Assembly: GCA_032718475.1 (NCBI GenBank)
Contig: JAUCBJ010007873.1
Location: 1 to 27,120, forward strand
Origin: Nemertoderma westbladi
Lineage: Eukaryota; Xenacoelomorpha; Nemertodermatida; Nemertodermatidae
Direction of reading: 5' to 3'
Length of the DNA stretch: 27,120 nucleotides
The number at the start of each line of letters is the position of its first letter. Position 1 is the first letter of the stretch. This document shows positions 1 to 9,551 of the stretch, in pieces. Below the pieces are notes generated by a model. It was not told the origin of the DNA. It saw nothing but the letters and a program-made list of their open reading frames with translations, and searched no databases. The translations under genes were made by a program, and so were the position numbers.

Positions 1-780
1 ACCCTAAATTAGGTACAAGTACCGGTATAACAAATAATCAGTAGTTAAATATACTTGAACAGTTAAAAGAACCACGGCATCTGCTGGAGTGACCGAAGCA
101 CAAAGTCGTCAGTCTTTACCTACGCCAAGCAGCCCTGATGTAGTACCGGGGTTAGTTTAACTATAACGGTATGTATAACAAGCACAATTACTGTAGGAAT
201 AAACTTGGGGACATGAATGTTGCGAATAATCGCATAAACTCTGAATAATAAATATTACGCTACCCGTACAGAATACTCAAACAAATACAAACCAAACGCT
301 GGCAGACTACTATTAAGCCTAAACAAACTACTGTATGTGCAGATTCTGAAACTGTTAGTTAGTATGCGTGCTAACACGGTAGTACGACTTACTCTTTAAG
401 AGGGGATTGACCTTACAGTGTTGACTGCCCCAACTTACTAACGGCACTTTATCAGACAAACTCTACACACGCCGTAATCTCTCCAAACCCAACCACAGTC
501 AGACAGCAGCTCAGCCTACAATTATCTGAACAATCTGAGCAGGGTCACACGCCTTCTGCTCAATATTAGCCTACTAGGAAATAAAACTGACAGAAATAAG
601 TAAGCTCCAAAAGAAACAAGGGGTGTACAGTCCCTAATCTCTTAAACAGCCTACCGGTATACAATAATCAAAATCGAATAATACTAAAAGTACTTGTACA
701 GCAGTACCGGTACCGGTGATGACAGTTAGGCCTACTGACCTACAAAGTACCGGTTCAGTTTTACCAGTCACTACGGTATT
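1..780. other. AT-rich non-coding stretch with ACCGGT sites
   Basis: I see no gene, RNA gene or transposon protein remnant here on either strand. The only notable signal is five copies of the CpG-containing palindrome ACCGGT, at 21, 653, 706, 712 and 749. The pair at 706-717 is directly adjacent. Most copies sit in a wider TACCGGTA or GTACCGGT context. Confidence 0.6.
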
Positions 781-913
781 TTGCAACCCTATTGCCTACT
801 GCAACAAGATTGTAAACCGTTACTGTTCGTCAGAACAGTATTAAACTGTATTTAATGCCTACACTTGCAACCTTATTGCTTACTGCAATAAGATCATAAA
901 CTGTTACTGTTCG
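781..913. repeat. Diverged 49-bp direct duplication, 84 bp apart
   Basis: Copy one (781-829) and copy two (865-913) both run from TTGCAACC to GTTACTGTTCG. They differ at six of 49 positions, and all six differences are transitions. The 35 bp between them are not repeated. No coding potential is visible. It is probably an old local duplication or two diverged copies of a short dispersed repeat. Confidence 0.75.
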
Positions 914-2200
914 CGCTTTTGAAGACCTTTAGCAGTTTAACCTGCCAAATTTTATATGTCTTTTAGTTAATTAAAACCACTTTAGCATACGACAATAATT
1001 TATGCTAATACGCAAAACATTAGCCGAAATCAGCCCATGCGCGATCATTCACCCGATGGATCTACACCCGGGAGACTGAATTCGGATGCTTGAATTGTAT
1101 TATTACAGTGTAAGGTTGCAGTGTATACCTAATGTATTATTCGATAGATCGTTAATAATTAATTTCTGACAGATATTATTGGCTTTCGGGAAATATTAAC
1201 AGTTCCTTTAGGACGTGGCGCTTTATCTATTTAAACAGAACTAAGACTTATACTAAAACGCAACGATACTGCTGCTGATTAAAGTATAAAACGTATTCTT
1301 TAGGAAATACTTTGTTACCAATCACAATCATCTACACTATTCTGCCGACAGTCAGTACATTTGATCACACATAAAGAGAGCAGTAATTGACTCACGTAGG
1401 GTCTGCTAAATAACATTGGATTCAATACACACCACATTAATATAAATCGCAATTGTTATTTATAGCCGGTCTCTCTAACCTGTAGTGTTATCAAGAAAAT
1501 TGGGAATTGGGTGATTTATCCGTATTATCCAAATAGCAATATTTCCATCAACAAATATTTACAATTAATAACTGACGGTAAAATAACAGTACAAACAATA
1601 TGATTAATGAGTTAGGTGATATTCGATTCGTGAGATTAGGTAACAGTTTATACTTTCGATAATTCAAGCAGTTTACGGTACAGCAGTATTGGTTACAAAA
1701 ATGCCGGTGTTTCTGGCTTAGACAGCAATAACAACAAAAGTAACAACTCTCTCTCTCTCTCCCGTCAGAGCGAACACTCTCCATGATTTCCAGGAAAGCT
1801 ACACGTCGACAGGAAAAATCGCCCTGATTGGCCCAAGCCAAACAAAGAACCACGCTGCCAATGGCTGTTTCCATGTCAGCAACCAGATGCTAGATGTCGT
1901 AATATGAATCATCACGGCTAAACTGTGAAAGGTGGTTTGTGTATTACAAGTTTTTGTCTTACCATGTCCGCTAAAACACGTATATAGCAGAATGATTTTT
2001 ATGTCCGTTAAAACACCTGTAAAGGTACCTTGCGGGCGAGGGGAATATATATACAGTTAGAAAACCTTTTTTAGAGTATTCCAGCGCCGGGGGGGGAACT
2101 GGCCAGCCAAGGCAAACGTATCAGTTATCCCACAAAAGCTTTTACAGAAGTTATTTGTATGTTTCCAATGACGTTGACATATCGTTTATCGGGCGAGCTA
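914..2200. other. Unassigned non-coding DNA
   Basis: AT-rich sequence with only short chance reading frames. A small CT-dinucleotide run lies at 1747-1761, and an eight-base G run lies inside a short GC-rich patch near 2085-2110. I recognise no gene or mobile-element protein remnant. Confidence 0.5.
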
Positions 2201-2541
2201 CCATTAGGTGATGTTCCATTCGATATGTTTTCATTCGATGTGATACCATTATGTGTAATGTCATTAGGTGTTGTTATATCCACAGTGTTACTACCATGTG
2301 GTGTGGTGTCATTAGGTGTTGTGTCATGTTATATCCACTGTGCTACTACCATGTGGTGTTGTGTCATTAGGTGTTGTTACATCCACTGTGTTACTACCAT
2401 GTGGTGTGGTGTCATTAGGTGTTGGGTCATTAGGTGTTGTGTCATGTTATATCCATTGTGTTACTACCATGTGGTGTTGTGTCATTAGGTGTTGATTTTT
2501 CCAGTATGTTACCATTTGGTGAGGCACAATTCGGTGAGGTG
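2201..2541. repeat. Minisatellite: 15-bp units expanded into 48/55-bp units
   Basis: The left part reads as head-to-tail 15-mers related to CCATTAGGTGTTGTT, starting at 2201, 2216, 2231, 2246 and 2261. From about 2270 to 2495 a larger unit repeats about four times, alternating 48 and 55 bp. Each large unit contains TACCATGTGGTGT and ends in GTCATTAGGT. Two more degenerate 15-mers close the tract at about 2512-2541. Because 15 bp is five codons, the plus strand stays open for about 109 residues with a loose five-residue periodicity. I read that as a by-product of the repeat and not as a gene, since no start context, splice signal or recognisable domain supports it. Confidence 0.8.
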
Positions 2542-3410
2542 CCAAGAACATGATGTTTAACGTGTCAATACGTTTTAACGTTTTTATAGTTAAAACGTAC
2601 CCGATAAAACTAAATTATACTGAAAAAACAATGCACCCATAAATCACTTGACATCACTTATTGGTTTGTCATATCTTCACTTGACATCACTGCGACTTGC
2701 CAATCCACATTGGAGTATCGGCGCCACCGAGCGGATTTAGTCCAGGTCTATCGGTTGCTTAAAGGATTGGATAATGTAAACTACCGTCAGTTCAGTATTT
2801 CCCATTAGATACCAGCAGCCGACGTGGACACTCGATGAAACTACTTAAACCACGACGGGCGCGTTTGCTTTCGAGACAATACACATTCCATTTCAGAGTC
2901 ATTGACCCCTATGCGCTGTCGGAAACTGTAGTGATGTCTCCTTCACTGGACTCTTTCAAGCACAACTTTTTTTTTACGGCTTAAAGTTTATCCCTTCATG
3001 GTGGTCGGTCTGTCTAATCTTTCCATACATCTCTATTTATTGTTTCATATACACGGCCCTTACATTACTGTATTATTTTTTATTTAATCCATGCCAATAT
3101 TTAATCAATCCTTTTCTGGCAACCAACTCATGGAAAGCGTAGTCGTGGACGACCGGCCGTAACATATATAGATCAACTTGAAAGGGACACTGAACTTGGG
3201 AGAAACGAAATTGCGTGTCAATAAAATGTGTAAGACAGGAGGATCGTTAATCACATTGTAATTAACTGTAAAATGATGATAAAAAGACCACTGAAATATA
3301 ATCTAATTACAGTGTAAATAAACTTGTGAGGAGAATTCTAATAGCGCCTATACAAGTCATTGATGTTCTGATAGGGCATTCTAGTGAGAAAATATAATAA
3401 ATAAAACATT
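2542..3410. other. Unassigned non-coding DNA with a short direct repeat
   Basis: No gene is visible. The 15-mer TCACTTGACATCACT occurs at 2644-2658 and again at 2677-2691, 33 bp apart. A moderately GC-rich patch follows (about 2690-2890). It contains TCAGTTCAGT, which resembles an arthropod initiator, but I see no coding exon to go with it. Confidence 0.45.
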
Positions 3411-3411
3411 T

Positions 3412-3462
3412 GTTTTGAAATTTTGAAGTTTTGAAATCAAAATTGAAGTTTTGAATCAAATT
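3412..3462. repeat. Short TTTTGAAG-type low-complexity tract
   Basis: Imperfect tandem units of TTTTGAAR interrupted by ATCAAA. It sits in very AT-rich sequence and shows no coding signal. Confidence 0.5.
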
Positions 3463-3599
3463 TATGGTACATCAATTTCAAAATTATTCCATAAACATAT
3501 TACTGGAATATTGATATATAAAATATTTGCCTATAATAGAGATTTATATGATTTTCTAATTGTAACACAAAATACAATACATATTTTTATCAAATTTTA

Positions 3600-3775
3600 G
3601 ATAAAATACGATACGAAATAAATACGAAACTTTTTTCGTATTAGGCTACGTATCGATCTTGGATTTTTCTTATCGCATCGTATTTTCTCATAATTGCATT
3701 CGTATCGTATCGTATCGTGAAAAATTGGTTCGTATTGGTTCGTATTTTCGTATCGTATCGAATCGTATCCTGTCC
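3600..3775. repeat. Imperfect CGTAT/ATACG pentanucleotide tract
   Basis: CGTAT recurs many times, densest at about 3708-3770, where runs such as CGTATCGTATCGTATCG appear. Interruptions by TTGG and TTTT break it into several blocks. On the minus strand the tract keeps a frame open for about 100 residues rich in Arg, Tyr and Ile. This is compositional and I do not call it a gene. Confidence 0.75.
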
Positions 3776-4473
3776 CTGCATTCAAGTATAAATTTGAATT
3801 ATAATAATGATATTCACATCGTATCATGAAAAAAGGGTTAATATCATATCGTACTGTACCCAAGCCCTGACGTAAACCGCTAACCGCATTCACAAGAAAC
3901 AAGATCGAACAACTCAGATGATGAATTTATACGTAGGGGTTTTATTACGTAAATACCCACTGCGAGAAATTATTCAAAAGCGGAAATGGTATCTAATGAG
4001 ACAATTTGATTCTCAGCGATGAGAGGAGCCAATTATTTCCAGGATAATGAACAAAATACAACAGTAGCCGAGGGACAAATCGCGATAAATCTAACAATCT
4101 GTGCGAATAAGGAAGACGCAAGGGAATATCTATAAGCCGTATGAATGTTAGTTAGAGACAGTGGGTGTGGGGGTAGCAAGGACGCATCCCGCGATACATT
4201 TCCTTAGCCATTAGGAGCGCAGTTGGGCATCGCGAATATGTTATATCCGGAGGCTCGGCCAGCTCGGAAGGCAGCCGCATCAGCCGTATCAGTTGCGGAG
4301 CTACAACTTAGTTACTTGCGTCACTAGAAAGGCAACTAAACGCCCCCTCCTTGTTGTTACTGGTCACCACACCGCTGCAACAACAATACACCTTCGCAAA
4401 GCTCCCGAATAACGAATTACCTGGGATCTCGCATTTTCAACATAAAGGTTGGTTTTCAGATTGAGGGCCATGC
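3776..4473. other. Unassigned, partly GC-richer DNA
   Basis: No gene recognised. The part from about 4130 to 4330 is richer in CpG than its surroundings and includes GTATCAGTTGCGG, which could suit an invertebrate promoter or initiator. I cannot pair it with an exon, so it is recorded only as context. Confidence 0.35.
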
Positions 4474-4491
4474 GGGGGGGGGGGGGGGGGG
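4474..4491. repeat. Poly-G run of 18
   Basis: An uninterrupted G homopolymer between ATGC and ACGCGC. It is one of five long G/C homopolymers in the window. Homopolymer length is prone to assembly and sequencing error. Confidence 0.9.
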
Positions 4492-6272
4492 ACGCGCTTG
4501 AAGGGAATTCTCGTAAAGTGCACAAACAATCGCAACCTCTTCTCCTTGGTACAGTAGTATCTCCCATATTAGACGACAGCTTAGCTCTATAATAAATCAG
4601 GCTGATTTTACTATATGACCCATACCACAGCCTTAGGTTACATTTCTAAGGGTCAGTCGTCAGTAAACAGCTTGTTAATCATCATTTAGTGTGGTGCATC
4701 TTTGCATGTTCACCTTGTGGTAAATGTCCTAGAGAATGGCATGCATTAGGAGTAAGCATTCATGGATCTTGGACTTTGATAGCTCGACAGAGGTACGCCG
4801 TCAACACTAATATTGTGTGGTTTGAATTATTTAGCTGCTGTATTTCGCTAGGTTTCGGTTTTTTGTTTGGCATTTTGTATCGTTATGTTTTGGCTTTTCA
4901 GGTGACCGTCTCGCCTTGACTAATTATCGAATTATGAAACTAAAACTATTCCGTCAACTTATTAACGATTCTGTTGAAAAACTGAGACGAAAATCTAAGG
5001 CGTAATACATTATTATGGGCCGAAATCGTGCGTATGACTCAGCTAATTTTATGGCATTATTATAAACAAGGAAGTTGAATAAAATAAAAGTTCCTGTGTA
5101 TTAAAACGTTGAACAATGTTTGAAACAAAGGAGCGGAAACATAAATTAGATCCACCGTTGGCTCTTATTGTATATTAGAAGGACATGAGCTGTCAACGCT
5201 AATTGGAAATGTGCGGGTTGGGTGTACCATGTAGGGCAAAGTGTAAGGAAATAAACTCATCAGAAGGAAATGTTTAGGAGTTCCTCACGTTCCATGCCAC
5301 TCATGTCTGGCAATAATCAATGCCTTTCCTTTAGGCGACCGAAACGGCCTTTATTCCCAACAACACAACTCCGCGCCACATGTCGCATACATATTGCATT
5401 GGCAATAATAAATTAAACATTATGTCAACGCAGAGCTGATAAAACATATGAGAAATAAAAATAAATTACTAAATCTGTTACGAAATCTGCCGCAATACAT
5501 TATTGCATAGCAGCAGAGCCTTCCTTCTGCACAAAGCCTTGTATCTCACTGAATGGTTATTAATATAAGAGATTAATTAATGTAAATAACTCACTCATAA
5601 ACGGATTGTTCAAGGCAAAGAAATCACAATAGTATTACAATATACAGTATAGGCAATAGAATATATTGGACTACAGTAGTATCACAATAGAATTGAAAGA
5701 GTAAATTAGCAATTTAATATGTTTCGAAATGATAAATCAACTGTTGGAATACTGAGTAGCTTGTAGTTTTAATGAACGTAATTAATGACGTAATATTATA
5801 GTTTTGTTTAGAATTGGAAAAATTGAGGAAGCCGGGGGTTGAACCAGCGCGGTATACGTAGCCTACGTTTCGTTTTTTCGTAGTTTTTCAATCGAACACT
5901 TGTTTGTTGAGTGTAAACGCTACGCCGACATTAAGAGAAAAGAACAGGTTACAGTAGCAAGCCCTTCTAACGAAAACAATTAACAAGAGTCAATATAAGG
6001 GCGCAGACGTAGCGTTTACCAACCATAATGTTTTGAGACAAACCTACGTAGATCTCAGTACAACACTGTAGCATCTATGAAGAAATTGAAAGTACAAAAT
6101 TGCCGATAGGGGCGGGGGAGCAGAACAGCTGATTACTTCCAAAAATAAAACTGTAACCTGTTATATTGAATTTCATGTTGTTTTGGTTAGAATAGCGTGC
6201 TTTGCCATAAATGGAGCATTTAACATTGATGCGATATATCAATTCGCCAGGATGGGATTTACGTCCAGGTCA
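4492..6272. other. Unassigned AT-rich DNA
   Basis: No gene, RNA gene or transposon remnant could be supported. An open frame of 76 codons at 4689-4919 has no recognisable domain and lacks supporting signals. A 12-bp inverted repeat, GTAAACGCTACG at 5913-5924 and its complement at 6008-6019, could form a stem with an 83-nt loop. CTACGT motifs cluster around it. Confidence 0.4.
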
Positions 6273-6291
6273 CCCCCCCCCCCCCCCCCCC
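6273..6291. repeat. Poly-C run of 19
   Basis: An uninterrupted C homopolymer in AT-rich flanks. Confidence 0.9.
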
Positions 6292-6724
6292 GTCTCCAAA
6301 ATCGTACAAAAATTAATTCCTGATTAATTATTTAACTTGCTAAATTATTGCTAACGATAGAATTCGCAGCGAAGATCAGTTAAAATAATTATCGATAAAA
6401 ATACCAAATATATAAAATAAATTCACATAATTATGAATGTTCAATTAAATTTATGTCACAATTACATCGGCCCAGAAGGAACCTAACAAACATCGACTAA
6501 TGATAACCATTCGCGAAGCTACGTCGCATACTACATGGCTCGCCCCACCATATTTCTATTGATACAACTGAATAAAATCTCAAATTAATATCGATTTCTT
6601 TGTGGGCGTAGTAAAGAGCGCCCCCTATCGGAAATAGCGGGAACGTGCTAGTGAATATTATATTTTGTGGAATGAGAAACGAAGTGAAGAAAGTTTTCCT
6701 TTCCCATTGAATAAAATACCCCCA

Positions 6725-6812
6725 CCCCCCCCCCCCCCCCCCCCCATATACACCAGGTTCTGGAATATAGTGTCTTTATTAAGGTAATCCCCACAACCCC
6801 CCCCCCCCCCCC
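6725..6812. repeat. Two poly-C runs (21 and 16) followed by an A-rich tract
   Basis: C runs occupy 6725-6745 and 6797-6812 with 51 bp between them. The second is followed at once by eleven A residues and further A/T. The abrupt base-composition switch makes this stretch prone to assembly error. Confidence 0.9.
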
Positions 6813-6839
6813 AAAAAAAAAAATAAAAAATAATTATTT

Positions 6840-6969
6840 ATTACATGGAAAAAAGTAGAAATTTTTTTCATTATTCTCGAGGCATTCTATTTACCGAGCG
6901 CCAGCGAGGTTAATAAAGGGTTGAGAGAATATATTGAAAAAAATGTTCTACGTTTTTTTCCCATGTAAT
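6840..6969. repeat. Hairpin-forming inverted repeat, MITE-like
   Basis: The left arm (6840-6878) begins ATTACATGG and ends ATTCTC. The right arm (6925-6969) is its imperfect complement, beginning GAGAAT and ending CCATGTAAT. The arms differ by small gaps in the A and T runs. The ~46-bp loop contains ACCGAGCGCCAGCGAGGT, whose CTCGCT/GCGCTC core on the other strand recurs in the hairpin at 11673-11723. No coding capacity is present. A short non-autonomous DNA element is the simplest reading. Confidence 0.6.
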
Positions 6970-7027
6970 ACGTAATTTTATTCTTAAATTAGTAGTTTTT
7001 TGTTGCTTAACCCTATTAAACAATTTA

Positions 7028-7500
7028 TTTCTTGCATTTTAGAGGTTTATGGCTGTTCTGAATTCAATGTAATATATAATTATCGAACTAGACATCTCAA
7101 ACTTGTATTTTTCGGCAGTGGGTGCAAAATGTGGTGCTAGCACCAAATTTTGAAAACCATCAAATATATCAATTGATTGTGTCATCTTGTTTCTTGCGTT
7201 ATACGGGTTTGTTAGGGTTCTGAATTCAATGGAATTAGTAAAAATTTCATAAGAGTTTTCAAACTTCTATTTTTCGCCGGTGGGTGAAAATTGTTGTGCC
7301 AGCACCAAATTTTGGAAAATGAGTAAATTGATCAGTAGATAGTATCATCATGTTTCTTGCGTTATACGGGTTTGTGAGGGTCCTGAATCCGATAGAATCA
7401 ATAAAAACAGCATTGGACATCGCAAACTTGTACTTTTTGGTGATGGGTACGAAATTTTGTGCTAGCACCTAAATTTGCCAAATTACGCCGAAAAATACAA
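7028..7500. repeat. Three tandem copies of a ~162-bp repeat
   Basis: Units start at TTTCTTGC at 7028, 7190 and 7353, so the periods are 162 and 163 bp. Each unit carries in the same order a CTGAATYCRAT block, CAAACTTSTAYTTTTYG, a GGTGGGT-like block and a GTGCYAGCAC element. In unit one that element is a perfect 12-bp palindrome, GGTGCTAGCACC (7133-7144). In unit three it is GTGCTAGCAC (7459-7468), and in unit two it is broken to GTGCCAGCAC. The copies look roughly three-quarters identical by eye. I do not recognise the family. Confidence 0.75.
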
Positions 7501-7797
7501 GTAGCAATGATCTGGCATATTTGAAATGTATTCCATTAGAATCAGCGCCCAAGAAAACCTGAAAATGTGAATTTATAGCATCGTATAAGTGAATTAAAAA
7601 TTTTGTGTTCTAACTGAAAAGTGGTGGTTACTTGTTTTTTTCATTTTTTTTCCTATGCATAGAGGACTAAACAGCCATTTATGGTAATCATATCATTTTT
7701 AAATATTTCCAATGTATTTTGCGCCCCAGAAAACCTGTATTGAAAAACAATTAGCCGAAAAATGTAACTTTCAATTTTTGTGAAAATTGTGCACTAC
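7501..7797. other. Unassigned AT-rich DNA with a diverged repeat pair
   Basis: No gene. A block around 7530-7575 (GCGCCCAAGAAAACCTG) resembles one around 7719-7740 (GCGCCCCAGAAAACCTG). Similar AATGTATT sequence precedes each, suggesting an old duplication. Confidence 0.4.
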
Positions 7798-8425
7798 TTT
7801 TTTTTTTTTTTTTTTTTTTTTAATAATTCATATTCAAACTGCATTGTGTAATCATTAGCAATAATTGCACAAAAACAGGCAGTTACACAAGGTAACTGGT
7901 AATAATGAATATACGTCAGACTGGCCCGCCCAGACATTTAATGTTGGGTTCTACAGTATGTATATAAACCTACTCTAATCCCTAATGAATTACTACACCC
8001 CTAGCTAGATATTGCACAAATTATATTATAATATATGAATCACTGAGTGTACACAATTTACGAGATGCTATGAAAAAAAGGTAATTGTTTTTTGCGTTAT
8101 GTTGTATCATCCCGGTGGTACTGAGTTAGGTAATGTTTTTTTAGGGTTGCATTAAATTCTTTCAAGTGTTGGTATTGGGAAGTTACTGCCTGTGGTAGTT
8201 CATTCCACATTTGTATTAATTTATATGTTAATGATGTATGACCGTAATAATTTTTAGTTTTTGGGATCTTTTCCTGATATATATATGGCTGTGTCGTCAG
8301 CGTATTGTACCATGGACGTATTTTTAGTTACTAGAGATGGCATAGTGTTAGTATAGAGTGTGTACATTAAAGGCCCCATTAGGGTACCTTGAGGGACAGC
8401 TTGATAGCACAGCACCTCACTGTCT
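7798..8425 (-). mobile_element. Jockey/CR1-type LINE relic, 3' end with poly(A) tail
   Basis: Read on the minus strand, this holds the C-terminal part of a LINE reverse transcriptase. The start encodes VPQGTLMGPLMYTLYT, the conserved RT block before the active site. It is followed by QYADDTAIY, with YADD at 8293-8304. After what looks like a large internal deletion near 8255-8281 the frame resumes with GHTSLTYKLIQMWNELPQ. It then runs through a basic tail to a TAA at 8098-8100. The W-N-x-L-P tail motif is usual at the end of jockey/CR1-type ORF2 proteins. About 276 bp of 3' UTR follow, ending in 24 consecutive A on this strand (plus-strand T at 7798-7821), a retrotransposed poly(A) tail. The N-terminal RT and endonuclease are absent, so the copy is dead. 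Clade assignment is from motif style only. Confidence 0.8.
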
Positions 8426-8620
8426 CAAATTTAAATGAACTTGATTAGATTAAATCAACTTATATCTTAAACGGCTTTTATCACTTCCAACCAACTCATC
8501 TTAACTACTTTAGTACATCACCTTCAAATGTAATACATTAACTGAAGATACATTAGAGAGCCATCTAACCAAGAAGGTTAGAAAACCAAAACATCGTCAT
8601 TGTAACTTATTGTAAATTTG
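8426..8620. other. Unassigned sequence between two LINE relics
   Basis: AT-rich and without a clear reading frame. It may hold the 5' truncation point of the minus-strand LINE and diverged upstream parts of the next one. I could not place either boundary. Confidence 0.4.
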
Positions 8621-9385
8621 TACCTTAGTCATAATTCTCATGGTATTTATTTTTGTTTCTTGAATGCAAGTAAAGCTTTTGATAAAGTCAATCACTATTT
8701 ACTATATAGTAAGCTTATTAACAGGGGTATTCCGCTTTTACTAGTTAGACTACATATTGTTTGGTATCGAGAGCAATAATTTTTATTTGTGCTTTGGGGT
8801 GAGGTTCTTCTGGAAAATTTAGGGTTACCAATAGAACTAAAACAGGGTGGTATATTAAGCCCTTTTTGTTTAACATTTATATTGACGATATGAGTATAGC
8901 TCTTAATGAATCGCTCCACCATGAACCACTGTCTTATAATAAAGTTAAATCTAAGTGTGTGTACGTTATACCGAGATCGTGTAGTTCTAATATATGGTAA
9001 TGTATTTATACTAGACATCCGCAATCAAACTCAAGGTTTATAGGCTAGGGGCAACTTCCTAAGTACGTAATTTCAGTCACTGTAGTACTTCTGTTAAAGT
9101 AATGCTACAGTATTTAGGGCTTCTTGTTCTTCGATTTACGGAAACGCGTTGTGGTCACGTTTTAATTATTCTGGTGCAATTCATAATAAAATTAGAGTGG
9201 CATGACAACAACTGTTTAAGAAAATTATTTAAAATTCCGAATATGACAAATGATCCGCCCACCAGCAAGTCACTTGCACTTGGTAAATTAACTCTTTTAA
9301 TAAATAATAAATAAATTCGTTTATTCATATCCGTCACAAATCAGTTTCTAGTCTATTCAGTAGAATTAATAACTAACAATAATTG
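8621..9385 (+). mobile_element. CR1-like LINE reverse transcriptase relic, many frameshifts
   Basis: No single frame is open, but consecutive plus-strand pieces in different frames line up with an RT in the correct order. GIYFCFLNASKAFDKVNH lies near 8642-8695 and is motif A, with KAFDKVNH diagnostic of CR1-type LINEs. LINRGIP follows at about 8713. KQGGILSPF, then after a frame change LFNIYIDDMSIALNE, lies at about 8839-8910. VKSKCVYVIPRS follows. The segment that should hold YADD is missing. RNFSHCSTSVKVML, then YGNALWSRFNYSGAIHNKI, then CLRKLFKIP cover 9065-9240 and match the thumb and C-terminal region. The last similarity fades near 9385. At least four frameshifts, a deletion and internal stops make it a pseudogene. 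Both ends are approximate. Confidence 0.75.
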
Positions 9386-9544
9386 TGCTTGGTAACACGT
9401 CCTATTTGTATCAACACACTGTGTAATTGTGAGACTTATTTTACTACTACCGGTATGGTAATTTACTTTCAATTTTCATTTTTACTTTGTTGCTTGAGCT
9501 CTGGATTAAAAGTTAAATAATAAATAAATAATGTAACCTGTTCC
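9386..9544. other. Short spacer between LINE relics
   Basis: AT-rich, with one ACCGGT at 9449. Nothing else can be supported. Confidence 0.5.
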
Positions 9545-9551
9545 TTTCCTA
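9545..9551 (+). repeat. Candidate 5' target-site duplication of the RTE-like LINE
   Basis: TTTCCTA immediately precedes the first LINE-like sequence. The same 7-mer follows the (TAG)n tail at 11386-11392. This explains the pyrimidine-rich stretch ending in CAG just before the element, which otherwise resembles a splice acceptor. Seven bases could match by chance, so this is moderate evidence. Confidence 0.55.

Noticed and set aside
2159-2488. 109-codon frame as a pentapeptide-repeat-like protein
   Set aside because: It is produced by 15-bp tandem repeats, includes Cys/Trp/His-rich segments with no known pattern, and has no supporting gene signals.
3597-3902. 101-codon minus-strand frame
   Set aside because: Most of it is translation of the ATACG pentamer tract.
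4364-4567. 67-codon minus-strand frame with a proline run
   Set aside because: The proline run is the translated poly-G/poly-C homopolymer, and nothing else supports a gene.
4689-4919. 76-codon plus-strand frame with a hydrophobic end
   Set aside because: No recognisable domain, no convincing gene signals, and a length expected by chance in this much sequence.
8566-8582. CTAACC-GGTTAG small inverted repeat
   Set aside because: A six-base stem is expected often by chance and nothing nearby gives it meaning.
9530-9551. Splice acceptor (pyrimidine tract plus CAG) before the RTE-like LINE
   Set aside because: The tract is better explained as genomic flank carrying the TTTCCTA target duplication. 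The downstream sequence is a LINE, not a host exon.
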